Source: Photobacterium jeanii (lineage in GTDB: Bacteria > Pseudomonadota > Gammaproteobacteria > Enterobacterales > Vibrionaceae). Taken from it: 64,000 nucleotides of DNA. Positions within the stretch are counted from its first letter, which is position 1; each line of letters opens with the position of its first letter. The notes below the pieces were generated by a model, which was given only the letters and a program-made list of their open reading frames with translations, was not told the origin of the DNA and searched no databases. Positions 49,169-57,549 of this stretch are shown here, piece by piece. The stretch is from assembly GCF_001650345.1 (NCBI RefSeq), contig NZ_LVHF01000029.1:372001-436000 (forward strand). Direction: 5' to 3'. The position numbers and the translations under genes were made by a program.

Positions 49169-50298
49169 AGTGGATAAAACTCCCCTGCCATTTTATTAAT
49201 TTTTTCTGCGTACTTAACATAAGAATGCTTTGATGTACTTAAATCACCTAATAACTCATAATAATGTTCACCTGATTCAAAAACAGTGATTGTATAAAGT
49301 CTAGGCCCAAAGATTTCTTGACCTTTACATGTTACATGAGTAATTACATTTGCAGTTGAGTTAAGTAATACTCTCTTTTCATGACACTTAGTAGAAGGAG
49401 TAGTAGATTGAATATCATTAACTCTAAAATTTACTATATCATTAATCGTTGTGGATTTTCCTGAGATAAACACAAGAAAATTAGCATCATTACCCATACC
49501 TGCTAACTCTAAATCCGCAGAGCCGTCCGAAAAAGTACCTGACTTAACTTCTCGCCAACTGTCACCGTGGATTTTTAATCGATAAGCATTATCCGGTGAA
49601 ATATAAACATCTTGATCAGCGAAAGATTCCACTCCATCAATCGGCGTATATGGAAATATACTTGAGTAAAAGAGTATCAACATAACAAAAGGAAAGCCTA
49701 ACAGTACAAGCAACCATTCCCAAAAGGCGTAACCCGATTGCTTACCTTTAAATTCGACTCCTACTAATTTTCGCTTTAGAGCGTTAAACCGTACTCCCAA
49801 AACACAATAGGCTACCGACCATAGCAAAAGCCCTACAACCCAATAACCACTACTGACTGTATACTCTGAATCCAACCACAAATAAGCCGATAGCACCATT
49901 GTAGATAGCGCCCAAATCCAAAAGGAACTCACTGGATAATAGCTATCGTTATCTTTTTCTAATTGCTGAAGCACACGATTCATTCGGCGAAAAGCGAATG
50001 GCTGAATAGGTACCAGATTTGGCACAAAAAACCATGTCCAAGAAATTAAAGGCTGTTTAGAAAGTAAAGACAATTCCTTGATACGCTTCACAAACCAAAA
50101 AGCGGTATATATACCAAAGGTAGAAAAATGAAGGAAAAATTCCCACCCAGCAGAGCGAGGAGATCGAAGAATAATTACATCGTCAATTGGAACCTGTGGC
50201 TCTTCATGTGATGATTGACTTACCAGATGCTCAGTATCGTTAAGCTCAGGTTCTGGAACGGAAATACCAGAAGTAGATGATGAGGTACTATGTGCCAT
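49165..50298 (-). CDS. Membrane protein of unknown function, partner of the DUF3857 protein
   Basis: A 377-residue protein. It begins with a Ser/Glu-rich cytoplasmic stretch (1-50), then five to six membrane segments (about 55-225, with GWEFFLHFSTFGIYTAFWFVKR resembling small DUF4234-type membrane domains), then a C-terminal soluble domain of about 150 residues (from DQDVYISPDNAYRLKIHGDSW to the end) that should lie outside. Its stop overlaps the start of the DUF3857 gene by 4 bases (ATGA), so they are made together. I do not recognise a function. Confidence 0.7.
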   Translation of the reverse strand: MAHSTSSSTSGISVPEPELNDTEHLVSQSSHEEPQVPIDDVIILRSPRSAGWEFFLHFSTFGIYTAFWFVKRIKELSLLSKQPLISWTWFFVPNLVPIQPFAFRRMNRVLQQLEKDNDSYYPVSSFWIWALSTMVLSAYLWLDSEYTVSSGYWVVGLLLWSVAYCVLGVRFNALKRKLVGVEFKGKQSGYAFWEWLLVLLGFPFVMLILFYSSIFPYTPIDGVESFADQDVYISPDNAYRLKIHGDSWREVKSGTFSDGSADLELAGMGNDANFLVFISGKSTTINDIVNFRVNDIQSTTPSTKCHEKRVLLNSTANVITHVTCKGQEIFGPRLYTITVFESGEHYYELLGDLSTSKHSYVKYAEKINKMAGEFYPL

Positions 50299-50443
50299 TA
50301 TGTTGATATTAAAGAAAATTTGAACGGCATGATATGAAACTACATCCAGTTAGAGTATCACCTCCTCTCTCGAATGTGACAAACATCGCATAATGGAGCT
50401 TTTTCGCTTTCATTATATTTATAATAACAAGCTCTAAGACAAT

Positions 50444-50466
50444 AGAGGAGAGTTCACCTCTCCTCT
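50444..50466 (-). terminator. Terminator-like hairpin
   Basis: AGAGGAGAG (50444-50452) pairs with CTCTCCTCT (50458-50466), nine base pairs and a five-base loop, 25 bases past the stop of the HEAT/TPR gene on the minus strand. T-tract weak. Confidence 0.65.
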
Positions 50467-50491
50467 AAAGTATCTATTTCATTCGCTACAG

Positions 50492-51607
50492 TTATTTTTT
50501 TCGCTTTGCTTCAAGCTGCTCTATCACATAATCAGGGGCGATTTTGCCAAGCTCGGTTAAGCATGCTTGGGTTTTGCTATTTTGGGTTCGAACATAAATA
50601 TCGCACACCGCATAGAGTTGTTCTGGAGCCCCTGAGATTAAATACGCTTGCTCAAATGACGTCACCGACTTTTCAATATCAAGCGGCTCTTGAAGGACAC
50701 CATTGAGATACCAAAAATAGCTGTTGGTTTGTGCCATTTGGGCCGCTTGCTCAATGGCCTTGGCCGCTTTTTCCTTCTGCTCTAAACGTACTAAGGTTAG
50801 CGCTTTCGAATAATAGAGATTGGCTTCATTAGGTTGTAATGCTATCGCTTTATTTAACGCATCTAAGGCTTGGCTATCTTCGTCTTGCGCACGGAGATTA
50901 TCTGCCACACTCAACCAAACTTGCACATTCTGAGGTTCAGATTTAAGCAATTGCTCATACAATGATTGCGCTTTATCCCAGTCTTGATGCCAGCGATAAA
51001 CATCGGCCAATAACAACATCGACTTAGGGTTCGTTTGCGCTTTTAGGTAGTTTTTCAGCTCCTCAAACGGCACAGTCATGCTCTGCTGTTGATCTGGCGT
51101 CATCTTGCCAAAGTCACGGATCAAATTCGCCGTCGTCGTCACTCTCACTTGCTGACTTTGATCTTGTAATAGTGGCGACAACATACGCCAGCGATGAGCA
51201 AATTGATAAGGTTCTGCGGCAATAACTGCCGCCTCGCGTACTAAATCACTGTCATCTTGAAGTGATCTTGCTACCGCAACCAAACTGTTCTGACTTGGAT
51301 AAGGCGCCAATTGACGTAAGGCCTTGGCACGCACTTGCGCTGTTTGTCGCTTATCCTGTGCGATATAGACCCACTGTTGCACCTGCTCTGCACTTGCAGT
51401 GGAAGGCGTCATACTCGCCTTATCTGATACCGCTTGTTGTGATTTAGTGCTATCAGACGCACCTGCCCCTATATCAGCCTGCGAAAGCAACACATTTTGC
51501 TGTTGATTTATGCTGGTTTGGCTCACTTGCTCGGACACATCATTCGTAGCGGCATACGCTTGTGAGGTTAATACTGCAGCCATAGTTAATACCGTTATTA
51601 GCTTCAT
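50492..51607 (-). CDS. Exported HEAT-repeat/TPR protein
   Basis: A 371-residue protein with a signal peptide (ITVLTMAAVLTSQAYA, cut before ATND). Residues about 75-165 are helical HEAT-like repeats (DDSDLVREAAVIAAEP, DQSQQVRVTTTANLI) and about 190-340 are TPRs (DKAQSLYEQLLKSEPQNVQVWL and following). It is clearly paralogous to the protein at the right edge of the window. ATG at 51607 has AGGAG 7 bases upstream. It is the last gene of a two-gene run after the sulfatase-maturing enzyme (7-10 bases between). It probably binds partner proteins in the periplasm; the partner is unknown. Confidence 0.85.
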   Translation of the reverse strand: MKLITVLTMAAVLTSQAYAATNDVSEQVSQTSINQQQNVLLSQADIGAGASDSTKSQQAVSDKASMTPSTASAEQVQQWVYIAQDKRQTAQVRAKALRQLAPYPSQNSLVAVARSLQDDSDLVREAAVIAAEPYQFAHRWRMLSPLLQDQSQQVRVTTTANLIRDFGKMTPDQQQSMTVPFEELKNYLKAQTNPKSMLLLADVYRWHQDWDKAQSLYEQLLKSEPQNVQVWLSVADNLRAQDEDSQALDALNKAIALQPNEANLYYSKALTLVRLEQKEKAAKAIEQAAQMAQTNSYFWYLNGVLQEPLDIEKSVTSFEQAYLISGAPEQLYAVCDIYVRTQNSKTQACLTELGKIAPDYVIEQLEAKRKK

Positions 51608-51617
51608 CACCTAACTC

Positions 51618-52940
51618 CTAAAACTGGGTTGGAAATACTGGTGAGCGTCGCGCATTTGCCGCCACCAACTCATCACGATATTTGCCATGAGCAACCGGAT
51701 TACCTGTCATCCGCAAGATATAAGCAATCACCTTGTCTGCATGTCGGAAGAACTTATGCCAACCAGAGCACAAATAATTAAGGCCAGGTTCACCGTCTTT
51801 CGTGCGAATAAAACGATTCTTAGGACATTCTCCGTAGCAGGCAAACCGATAATCACATTGCTGGCATTGCGTAGTTAAAGTACGCGATTTCGCGAAACCA
51901 AACTTCTGTTGTTGTGAGGAATACGCCATCTCATCCAGCTTTTGATGGTGAATATTGCCCACTTTGTATTCTGGATAAACGTAATGGTCACAAGTAAACA
52001 CATCCCCATTCGGCTCCATCGCTAAGCCTTTACCGCAGATCTCGCCCAAGGTGCACAACGGGTTCTTCCTTCCCATCCAAGTTTCAACGCTGGCTTCGAA
52101 ATATTGCACAAACACTTTGCCGATATCTTTGCTCACCCATTCATCGAAAATAGCGATCAGGAAATCCCCCCACGCCTCAGCAGAGACACACCAAGGTTCC
52201 ACCACGGATGCTTTATGACTTGGCTGTAAGCGCACATCACCTTGAACAAGTTGATCGTTCGGGTGCCACTTTTGCGGAGCGGTCGTGCGGAACGTCTTTT
52301 GCTCGACAATTGGAATAAATTGCATTTGCGGCGACTTCACCACATCGCGCAAAAAACGATAAACTTCTAGTGGGTTTTGGCTGGTTAAATTATTCACACA
52401 AGTCAAAGTGGCAAAATTCACTTGGTGTTTGTGTAGCAACGCGACCGCTTTCATTACTTGCTTAAAAGTGCCACGCCCCGCTTTATTGGTGCGATAGGTG
52501 TTGTGAAGTAATTCGGGACCATCAATGCTTAAACCAACCAAAAACTGATTTTCAGCGAGAAACTGGCACCACTCATCAGTCAATAATGTGCCATTCGTTT
52601 GCAAGTCATTGGAGATCTTGATGCCATCCGGTTGGTATTTTTGCTGAAAAGCGACAATCTTCTGGAAATACGCCAAACCAAGCATGGTTGGCTCACCACC
52701 TTGCCACGAAAAGATAATCTCTGGCGTATTTTGCCCTTCGATATATTGCCGAATATATGCTTCCAAGGTGTCGTCATCCATCATTGGCGAGCAGCCTTTC
52801 TTATACTCAAGCAAATCCTGTTTGCTCAAGTAATAACAGTAAGTGCAATCAATATTGCAGGCAGCACCAATAGGCTTTGCCATCACATGTAAGCGCTTAG
52901 ACGCCTTACCATTAAACTGTGGACCTTGAGTGACTAACAT
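51618..52940 (-). CDS. Anaerobic sulfatase-maturing radical SAM enzyme
   Basis: A 440-residue radical SAM/SPASM protein that oxidises an active-site Cys or Ser of sulfatases to formylglycine in the cytoplasm. Radical SAM cluster: CNIDCTYCYY (C-x3-C-x2-C). Family marks: FSWQGGEPTMLG, LQTNGTLL, SIDGPELLHNTYR. The SPASM region has the auxiliary-cluster cysteines (CTLGEICGKG, FTCDHYVYPEY, CQQCDYRFACYGECPKNRF). AGG lies upstream of the ATG. It is divergent from a SUMF1-fold lipoprotein gene and followed by the HEAT/TPR gene. No sulfatase gene is inside the window. Confidence 0.93.
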   Translation of the reverse strand: MLVTQGPQFNGKASKRLHVMAKPIGAACNIDCTYCYYLSKQDLLEYKKGCSPMMDDDTLEAYIRQYIEGQNTPEIIFSWQGGEPTMLGLAYFQKIVAFQQKYQPDGIKISNDLQTNGTLLTDEWCQFLAENQFLVGLSIDGPELLHNTYRTNKAGRGTFKQVMKAVALLHKHQVNFATLTCVNNLTSQNPLEVYRFLRDVVKSPQMQFIPIVEQKTFRTTAPQKWHPNDQLVQGDVRLQPSHKASVVEPWCVSAEAWGDFLIAIFDEWVSKDIGKVFVQYFEASVETWMGRKNPLCTLGEICGKGLAMEPNGDVFTCDHYVYPEYKVGNIHHQKLDEMAYSSQQQKFGFAKSRTLTTQCQQCDYRFACYGECPKNRFIRTKDGEPGLNYLCSGWHKFFRHADKVIAYILRMTGNPVAHGKYRDELVAANARRSPVFPTQF

Positions 52941-53003
52941 ATCTCACCTTTCAAGCGACATTCGAGGAGCAAGCATAATAAAACCTGCACTGCGCCAAGG
53001 CTT

Positions 53004-53029
53004 GTTATACCCCTTATAACCAATGGGTA
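53004..53029. promoter_or_regulatory. Candidate LysR-type operator between anSME and SUMF1 genes
   Basis: GTTATA-CCCCT-TATAAC (53004-53020) is a perfect inverted repeat. It overlaps the 13-mer TAACCAATGGGTA (53017-53029) of T-N11-A form that recurs near 55953 and 63141. It lies in the divergent promoter region. Confidence 0.55.
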
Positions 53030-53085
53030 TGGAGGGATCACATAGAATGGGTACTCATTCGATTTGGTTATGATTTGAGGTGTTC

Positions 53086-53883
53086 ATGTCAGTATTAGGT
53101 TCCAAATATACGCTTGCCGCGATAGTAATAACTGCCGTGTCTGCCACAGGGATTGTTGCTTGCAGCATGTCATCCACACCTCACCCCATTGCTCAGCAGA
53201 TCAATACCGACATGGTGCTAATTGATGGCGGTCGCTTTGAAATGGGCTCTAATGCGGATAATGCTAAAAAAGCGGAGAAACCTGCACGCGTCGTGACGGT
53301 TGACAGCTTCTACCTCGCCAAATTTGAAGTCACTCAAGCACTATTTAACGCCGTAATGGGCTCATCACTCAGCTATTTCCAAGGTGATGACATCCCTGTT
53401 AACAACCTAAGTTGGCAACAAGCCAATTTCTTTATCAGCCAACTTAATGAACTCACTGGCGAGCACTACCGCTTACCCACCGAAGCTGAGTGGGAGTTTG
53501 CAGCGCAAGGGGGCAACCAAAGTCAAGGCTTTATCTATAGCGGTTCAAACAACATTAGTGATGTGGCTTGGTACGCAGGCAATGCTGACAACCGCGCCCA
53601 CCCGGTGGGACAAAAGCAAGCCAATGAACTTGGACTGTATGACATGACAGGTAACGTCGGGGAATTCGTCAGTGACGCTTTCGATGACACCTTCTACCGC
53701 TACGGACCAACAGATAATCCCAACAATGCAAAAGATGAAAAAGCGGGCTTAGCGCATAAATCCGTTCGCGGGGGCAGCTTTGCCTATGACCCTGATGAAT
53801 CAGAGAATTTCCGTCGTGACTTCGCCAGCCAGTCTATAATTATGTCCGATATGGGGCTTCGACTGGCTAAAGACGCAGATTAG
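53086..53883 (+). CDS. SUMF1-fold lipoprotein without the catalytic cysteines
   Basis: A 265-residue protein with a lipoprotein signal (lipobox GIVAC, Cys about residue 26) and then a formylglycine-generating-enzyme (SUMF1) fold: MVLIDGGRFEMGS, VDSFYLAKFEVTQALF, YRLPTEAEWEFAAQGG, NVGEFVSDAF and VRGGSFAYDPDESENFRRDF. True formylglycine-generating enzymes carry two cysteines after the RGGS segment; here the mature protein has none besides the lipid cysteine. It is therefore not an oxidase and more likely binds a partner at the membrane. ATG at 53086 follows GAGGTG. It is divergent from the anaerobic sulfatase-maturing enzyme. Confidence 0.85.
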   Translation: MSVLGSKYTLAAIVITAVSATGIVACSMSSTPHPIAQQINTDMVLIDGGRFEMGSNADNAKKAEKPARVVTVDSFYLAKFEVTQALFNAVMGSSLSYFQGDDIPVNNLSWQQANFFISQLNELTGEHYRLPTEAEWEFAAQGGNQSQGFIYSGSNNISDVAWYAGNADNRAHPVGQKQANELGLYDMTGNVGEFVSDAFDDTFYRYGPTDNPNNAKDEKAGLAHKSVRGGSFAYDPDESENFRRDFASQSIIMSDMGLRLAKDAD

Positions 53884-53920
53884 CGTTCAACTTATGCACT
53901 CAAATGTAGGTACTCATGAT

Positions 53921-54904
53921 ATGAACAAAAAACACCTCTGCACCCTCGCTATTTTATCCGGACTCTCGTTTTCAACTATGGCAATGGACTGCGATCCTAA
54001 TTTGCTTCCCTCATGGAAAGATGGCGATAGCAAAAATGCGATTATAAATTTTGTTAATCAATCAACAGATGATGCAAAAGCGACCTTTATTCCCGTAACC
54101 GATCGCATTGCGGTATTCGATAATGACGGTACTTTATGGTCAGAAAAGCCGTATTACTTCCAACTCGCTTTCGCCCTTGACCAGGTGAAAGCAATGGCAA
54201 AAGATCATCCTGAGTGGAAAACGCAGGCCCCTTTCAAGTTTGTATTAGAAGATGATATCGACAGTGTTTTTGCCGGTGGTGAAAAAGCACTACTTAAAAT
54301 AGTAAAAGCCACGCACAGTGGGATGACAGTCGAAGAGTACCAACAAACCGTTGCTCAGTGGCTAACAACGGCGAAAGACCAGCGCTTTAACAAAGCTTAT
54401 ACCGAGCTCACTTACAAACCGATGCGAGAAATGCTGGCATACCTACAAGCCCATGATTTTAAAACCTACATAGTGTCAGGTGGTGGCGTCGACTTTATGC
54501 GCGTTTGGGCACCTGATATTTATAATATCCCCGCAGAGCAAATTATTGGCAGCGCCTTAAAGTACGAATACAACTTCAATGACGGTCAGCCAACTATTAC
54601 CAAACAAGGTGAAATTCTCACCATTGACGACAAGGCAGGCAAACCTGAAAACATTCAACATATTATCGGCAAGAAACCCGTGCTTGCGGTCGGTAACTCA
54701 GATGGTGATCATGCGATGATGCAATGGGCCACAAGCCAAGCTAACTCGATGGCAATGATAGTGCATCACACCGATGCAGAACGCGAATGGAAGTATGACC
54801 GTAAATCGAGTGTCGGCCACCTAGATAAAGCCATGGATGAAGCCAAGACCCGTGATAATTGGCACTTAATCGACATGAAAAACGAATGGTGCAGCGTGTA
54901 CTAA
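53921..54904 (+). CDS. Exported HAD-family phosphatase
   Basis: A 327-residue HAD hydrolase with a signal peptide (TLAILSGLSFSTMA, cut near MDCDP). Motif I is FDNDGTLW (nucleophile Asp in DNDGT); motif II is YIVSGGGVDFMR; motif III/IV is AVGNSDGDHAMMQWA. The layout is close to phosphoserine-phosphatase-type HAD proteins, but exported. Cys near the mature start and near the end (EWCSVY) could form a disulfide. It follows the SUMF1-like gene (37 bases), so the two are probably co-transcribed. The periplasmic substrate is unknown. Confidence 0.85.
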   Translation: MNKKHLCTLAILSGLSFSTMAMDCDPNLLPSWKDGDSKNAIINFVNQSTDDAKATFIPVTDRIAVFDNDGTLWSEKPYYFQLAFALDQVKAMAKDHPEWKTQAPFKFVLEDDIDSVFAGGEKALLKIVKATHSGMTVEEYQQTVAQWLTTAKDQRFNKAYTELTYKPMREMLAYLQAHDFKTYIVSGGGVDFMRVWAPDIYNIPAEQIIGSALKYEYNFNDGQPTITKQGEILTIDDKAGKPENIQHIIGKKPVLAVGNSDGDHAMMQWATSQANSMAMIVHHTDAEREWKYDRKSSVGHLDKAMDEAKTRDNWHLIDMKNEWCSVY

Positions 54905-54927
54905 TTTAACCTCTACTCATTTTGCTC

Positions 54928-54950
54928 ACTCCCCGCAAAGCGCGGGGAGT
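54928..54950. terminator. Terminator-like hairpin between convergent genes
   Basis: ACTCCCCGC (54928-54936) pairs with GCGGGGAGT (54942-54950), nine base pairs, between the HAD gene and the convergent LysR gene. No T-tract on the plus strand. Confidence 0.65.
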
Positions 54951-54958
54951 ATGACCAA

Positions 54959-55867
54959 TTAAGCTCTTTTTACCACTTTTCCCGCTTGTTTAACCTGATT
55001 TCGCAACCATTTATGCGCACTTTCACTCGTGCGGCTTGGATGCCAAATAACGCATAAATCATGTTCTTTATCAGCAAAAGGTAAAGGCAGTCCTTTTACG
55101 TTGTAGGTGTGCTCAAACGCTTTGATCGTTGATTCAGGCAACATCCCTATGTATTCACTGTCGTTGATCACCGGCAGCATTTCCACGACTCCTGGCGCAC
55201 GGTAAACGATATTACGCTTATCAAGATCCGCGATATCTTCATCGCTAAGTAAACTTTTTCGGCTCTGCCAACGAGACACCACCACATGTTGCTCCGCTAA
55301 AAACTGCTCTTGGCTAATACTGTCTTTAATTCGTGGGTGAGTAGCACTACACACCACCAGCAAGCGCTCAGAGAATATCGGCTCAACCTTGAGCACGGTT
55401 CGACCTCGCGGTGCTAAGTCCACAATCAAATCATAGCGCTGAAGTCGCAAATCACTTTCAAAGTCTTCGGTAAACAAAGGATGCACTTCTAGCGAAATTT
55501 GCGGTGCTTGCTCACGAATTTGTTTCATCACTTGCGGCATTAATTCGTAACTAGCGGCAGATACACAGGCAATCGAGAAAATACGATTGGAAACCTTAGG
55601 ATCAAAAGCGCGCGAGGCCGACAAGGTCGAGCTGAAGTTTTTATAGGCCGCCGACATTGCCGGATAAATATCACAAGCAAAGGTGGTTGGCTCAACACCA
55701 GAGGTATTTCGATGAAACAGTGGATCATCATAAATCTCGCGCAAACGCTTTAACGCCTTACTGACCGCTGGTTGGCTGATATCCATTCGTTTCGCCGCCC
55801 GCGATAAGTTCTGCTCTTCAAAAATAGCCACAAAAATAGGGATCAAGTTCAGTTCGGTATTTTTCAT
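54959..55867 (-). CDS. LysR-type regulator of the sulfatase-maturation/Bat cluster (inferred)
   Basis: A 302-residue LTTR of the LeuO/NodD-like group: MKNTELNLIPIFVAIFEEQN, helix-turn-helix LSRAAKRMDISQPAVSKALKRLR, then the effector domain. ATG at 55867 is the usual start for this group; the frame extends 9 codons further upstream. It sits inside the envelope cluster, between the HAD gene and the Bat operon. A 13-bp inverted repeat in its own promoter (55947-55959) recurs in the promoters of the Bat operon and of the divergent maturase/SUMF1 pair, so it is the likely regulator of all. The ligand is unknown. Confidence 0.85.
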   Translation of the reverse strand: MKNTELNLIPIFVAIFEEQNLSRAAKRMDISQPAVSKALKRLREIYDDPLFHRNTSGVEPTTFACDIYPAMSAAYKNFSSTLSASRAFDPKVSNRIFSIACVSAASYELMPQVMKQIREQAPQISLEVHPLFTEDFESDLRLQRYDLIVDLAPRGRTVLKVEPIFSERLLVVCSATHPRIKDSISQEQFLAEQHVVVSRWQSRKSLLSDEDIADLDKRNIVYRAPGVVEMLPVINDSEYIGMLPESTIKAFEHTYNVKGLPLPFADKEHDLCVIWHPSRTSESAHKWLRNQVKQAGKVVKRA

Positions 55868-55946
55868 TCTTCCTGCTAATAGAGCAAAACCCATTAAGCA
55901 AAATTAACACCTACAGAATACGCATCATCACTTGATGCCTGTTCCA

Positions 55947-55959
55947 TAAGCCTTGCTTA
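55947..55959. promoter_or_regulatory. Candidate LysR operator (autoregulation)
   Basis: TAAGC-CTT-GCTTA is a perfect 5-3-5 inverted repeat with T-N11-A form, 80 bases upstream of the LysR gene start. Confidence 0.5.
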
Positions 55960-56055
55960 ACGGGCTGAATAAATAGATATAATGAGTGTAGAAAATCGTC
56001 TGAGTCAGAGCGAGAGTTGTGACTCAATAGTTTGATCAAAGCGACTTTCGTGAGT

Positions 56056-57549
56056 CTATTCGCTCTTTATCTCATTCGTTTTTATACTCGGTTTTGTGGC
56101 TGATTTTTGTAAATAGCTTCTGTTCATCATCACTTCTAATTCAGGTAAAGCCTTTGGTAACTGAATACCTTGAATGGATAGAAGGAGCCTTGTTCGAGAC
56201 TGCCAGTGTTGCGTGACTTTTTTCAATTTCAACCATAGCTGGACAAAGCCAAACCGAGTTAATTTTGCTTGCTGCAACCGTTGACTTAGCACTTGCCAAG
56301 AAGATGAGGAAGAATACTGCCCCAGTTCAAGCTGCTGGCTTTGACGTCGCAACTTGCGATAAGTAAGCAAGCGGGCAACAGGCCAATCTTTGCGCCCTAA
56401 TGCTGCGCTAAATTGCCACCATTGCGGCGTCGGTTTCTGACGGTAATAACGCACCATAAAGCGAACCAAGAAGCAGCCCACAATCAAAGCTACCACTACA
56501 GAGAGTAATACTGGCGCGTACAAGGCAAACCAAGAAGCTAAGGTGTGCTTAACGGTAAACGTGCGCCCTTCGAGCGTTAATGTTTGTAGCTGCTGCGTTT
56601 TGGTATTCCACCATTGCAGTTTCAAAGCGGAAAAACTGACTTCACCGCCTTGCTGTAAAACGTACACCACCTCTTCTTGGCGGCTGGATTGATAGTTGCC
56701 TCGCGATTGACTGTCTTTTAAAACATTAGGCTGCGCATACCGATGATAGCTTTTGCTGGCCGTAGTCATGGCGCTGGTATTCGTATCGGCATGGGTGTGG
56801 GTATGGATATTATTAGCCTGGCCATTGGTTTCCGATCGCGTTTGTAACGGCGGCAACAAGACAGATAACGTATCTGTCCCTTCTATCGTCACCACACGCG
56901 TAATGCTATCACCCACTTTTAATACTTCGTCTTCACTCGAGACTTGCCATTGTTGTGATAACGACAACGCACTCGCCGCAACCCAAGGTTCTTCGTTGCT
57001 TAGCATCGCAGACGGTAAATTAACTTGAAACGTCAATGGTGGCGTCATTAGCTTGGCTTTCACATTTCGCCCATTGGGTGCAGAAACTTGCGCAAAGACT
57101 GGCGTTGCCGGCACTTGATACTGTCCCGAAGCTTGCGGATAAAGCGTTAACTCCCACCGTTGAACCGACCATGTTTGACCATCTCGGCGCTGAGTGTAGT
57201 TCGTCGCTAACGGATTACGTTGCTTCACTATTACATTCGGTATTTCCATATTGCCAATCTCAGTCCCTCCGGTTAACCAGCGAGGTGTCGCGACTTCAAT
57301 CACCATGATGATTTGCTCATTAATCGCAAATGAAGGTGAGCTCTCTGTAGCTTGCTTATGGCTATCGCTCGCGGTGTCTTTTATTCCTTCACCATCCAAC
57401 CACGCTGAGATTTGCACCAAGTCTTGATGATTTTCGGCGTTTTGATTCTCTGTGGATGAATTTGTCGCAGCTTGCGCTGGCATCACTCCCCAAGAGCCCA
57501 GCAAAGTCAGGCAACCAACTAACAAATAACTCATTAATTGCTTATTCAT
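56056..57549 (-). CDS. batD: BatD-like protein
   Basis: A 497-residue membrane-anchored periplasmic protein. Signal peptide (LLVGCLTLLGSWGVMPAQA), then BatD-type immunoglobulin-like repeats (about 40-330), a membrane segment at about 345-367 (LYAPVLLSVVVALIVGCFLV) and a basic cytoplasmic tail. It has a His/Thr-rich tract (NNIHTHTHADTNTS) in the middle. Last gene of the moxR-DUF58-DUF4381-batA-batB-batD run, overlapping batB by 8 bases. BatD proteins work with the VWA proteins BatA/BatB; function at molecular level is not known. Confidence 0.85.
   Translation of the reverse strand: MNKQLMSYLLVGCLTLLGSWGVMPAQAATNSSTENQNAENHQDLVQISAWLDGEGIKDTASDSHKQATESSPSFAINEQIIMVIEVATPRWLTGGTEIGNMEIPNVIVKQRNPLATNYTQRRDGQTWSVQRWELTLYPQASGQYQVPATPVFAQVSAPNGRNVKAKLMTPPLTFQVNLPSAMLSNEEPWVAASALSLSQQWQVSSEDEVLKVGDSITRVVTIEGTDTLSVLLPPLQTRSETNGQANNIHTHTHADTNTSAMTTASKSYHRYAQPNVLKDSQSRGNYQSSRQEEVVYVLQQGGEVSFSALKLQWWNTKTQQLQTLTLEGRTFTVKHTLASWFALYAPVLLSVVVALIVGCFLVRFMVRYYRQKPTPQWWQFSAALGRKDWPVARLLTYRKLRRQSQQLELGQYSSSSSWQVLSQRLQQAKLTRFGFVQLWLKLKKVTQHWQSRTRLLLSIQGIQLPKALPELEVMMNRSYLQKSATKPSIKTNEIKSE

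Noticed and set aside
53086..53883. Annotation as active formylglycine-generating enzyme
   Set aside because: The catalytic cysteine pair after the RGGS segment is missing; only the fold is retained.
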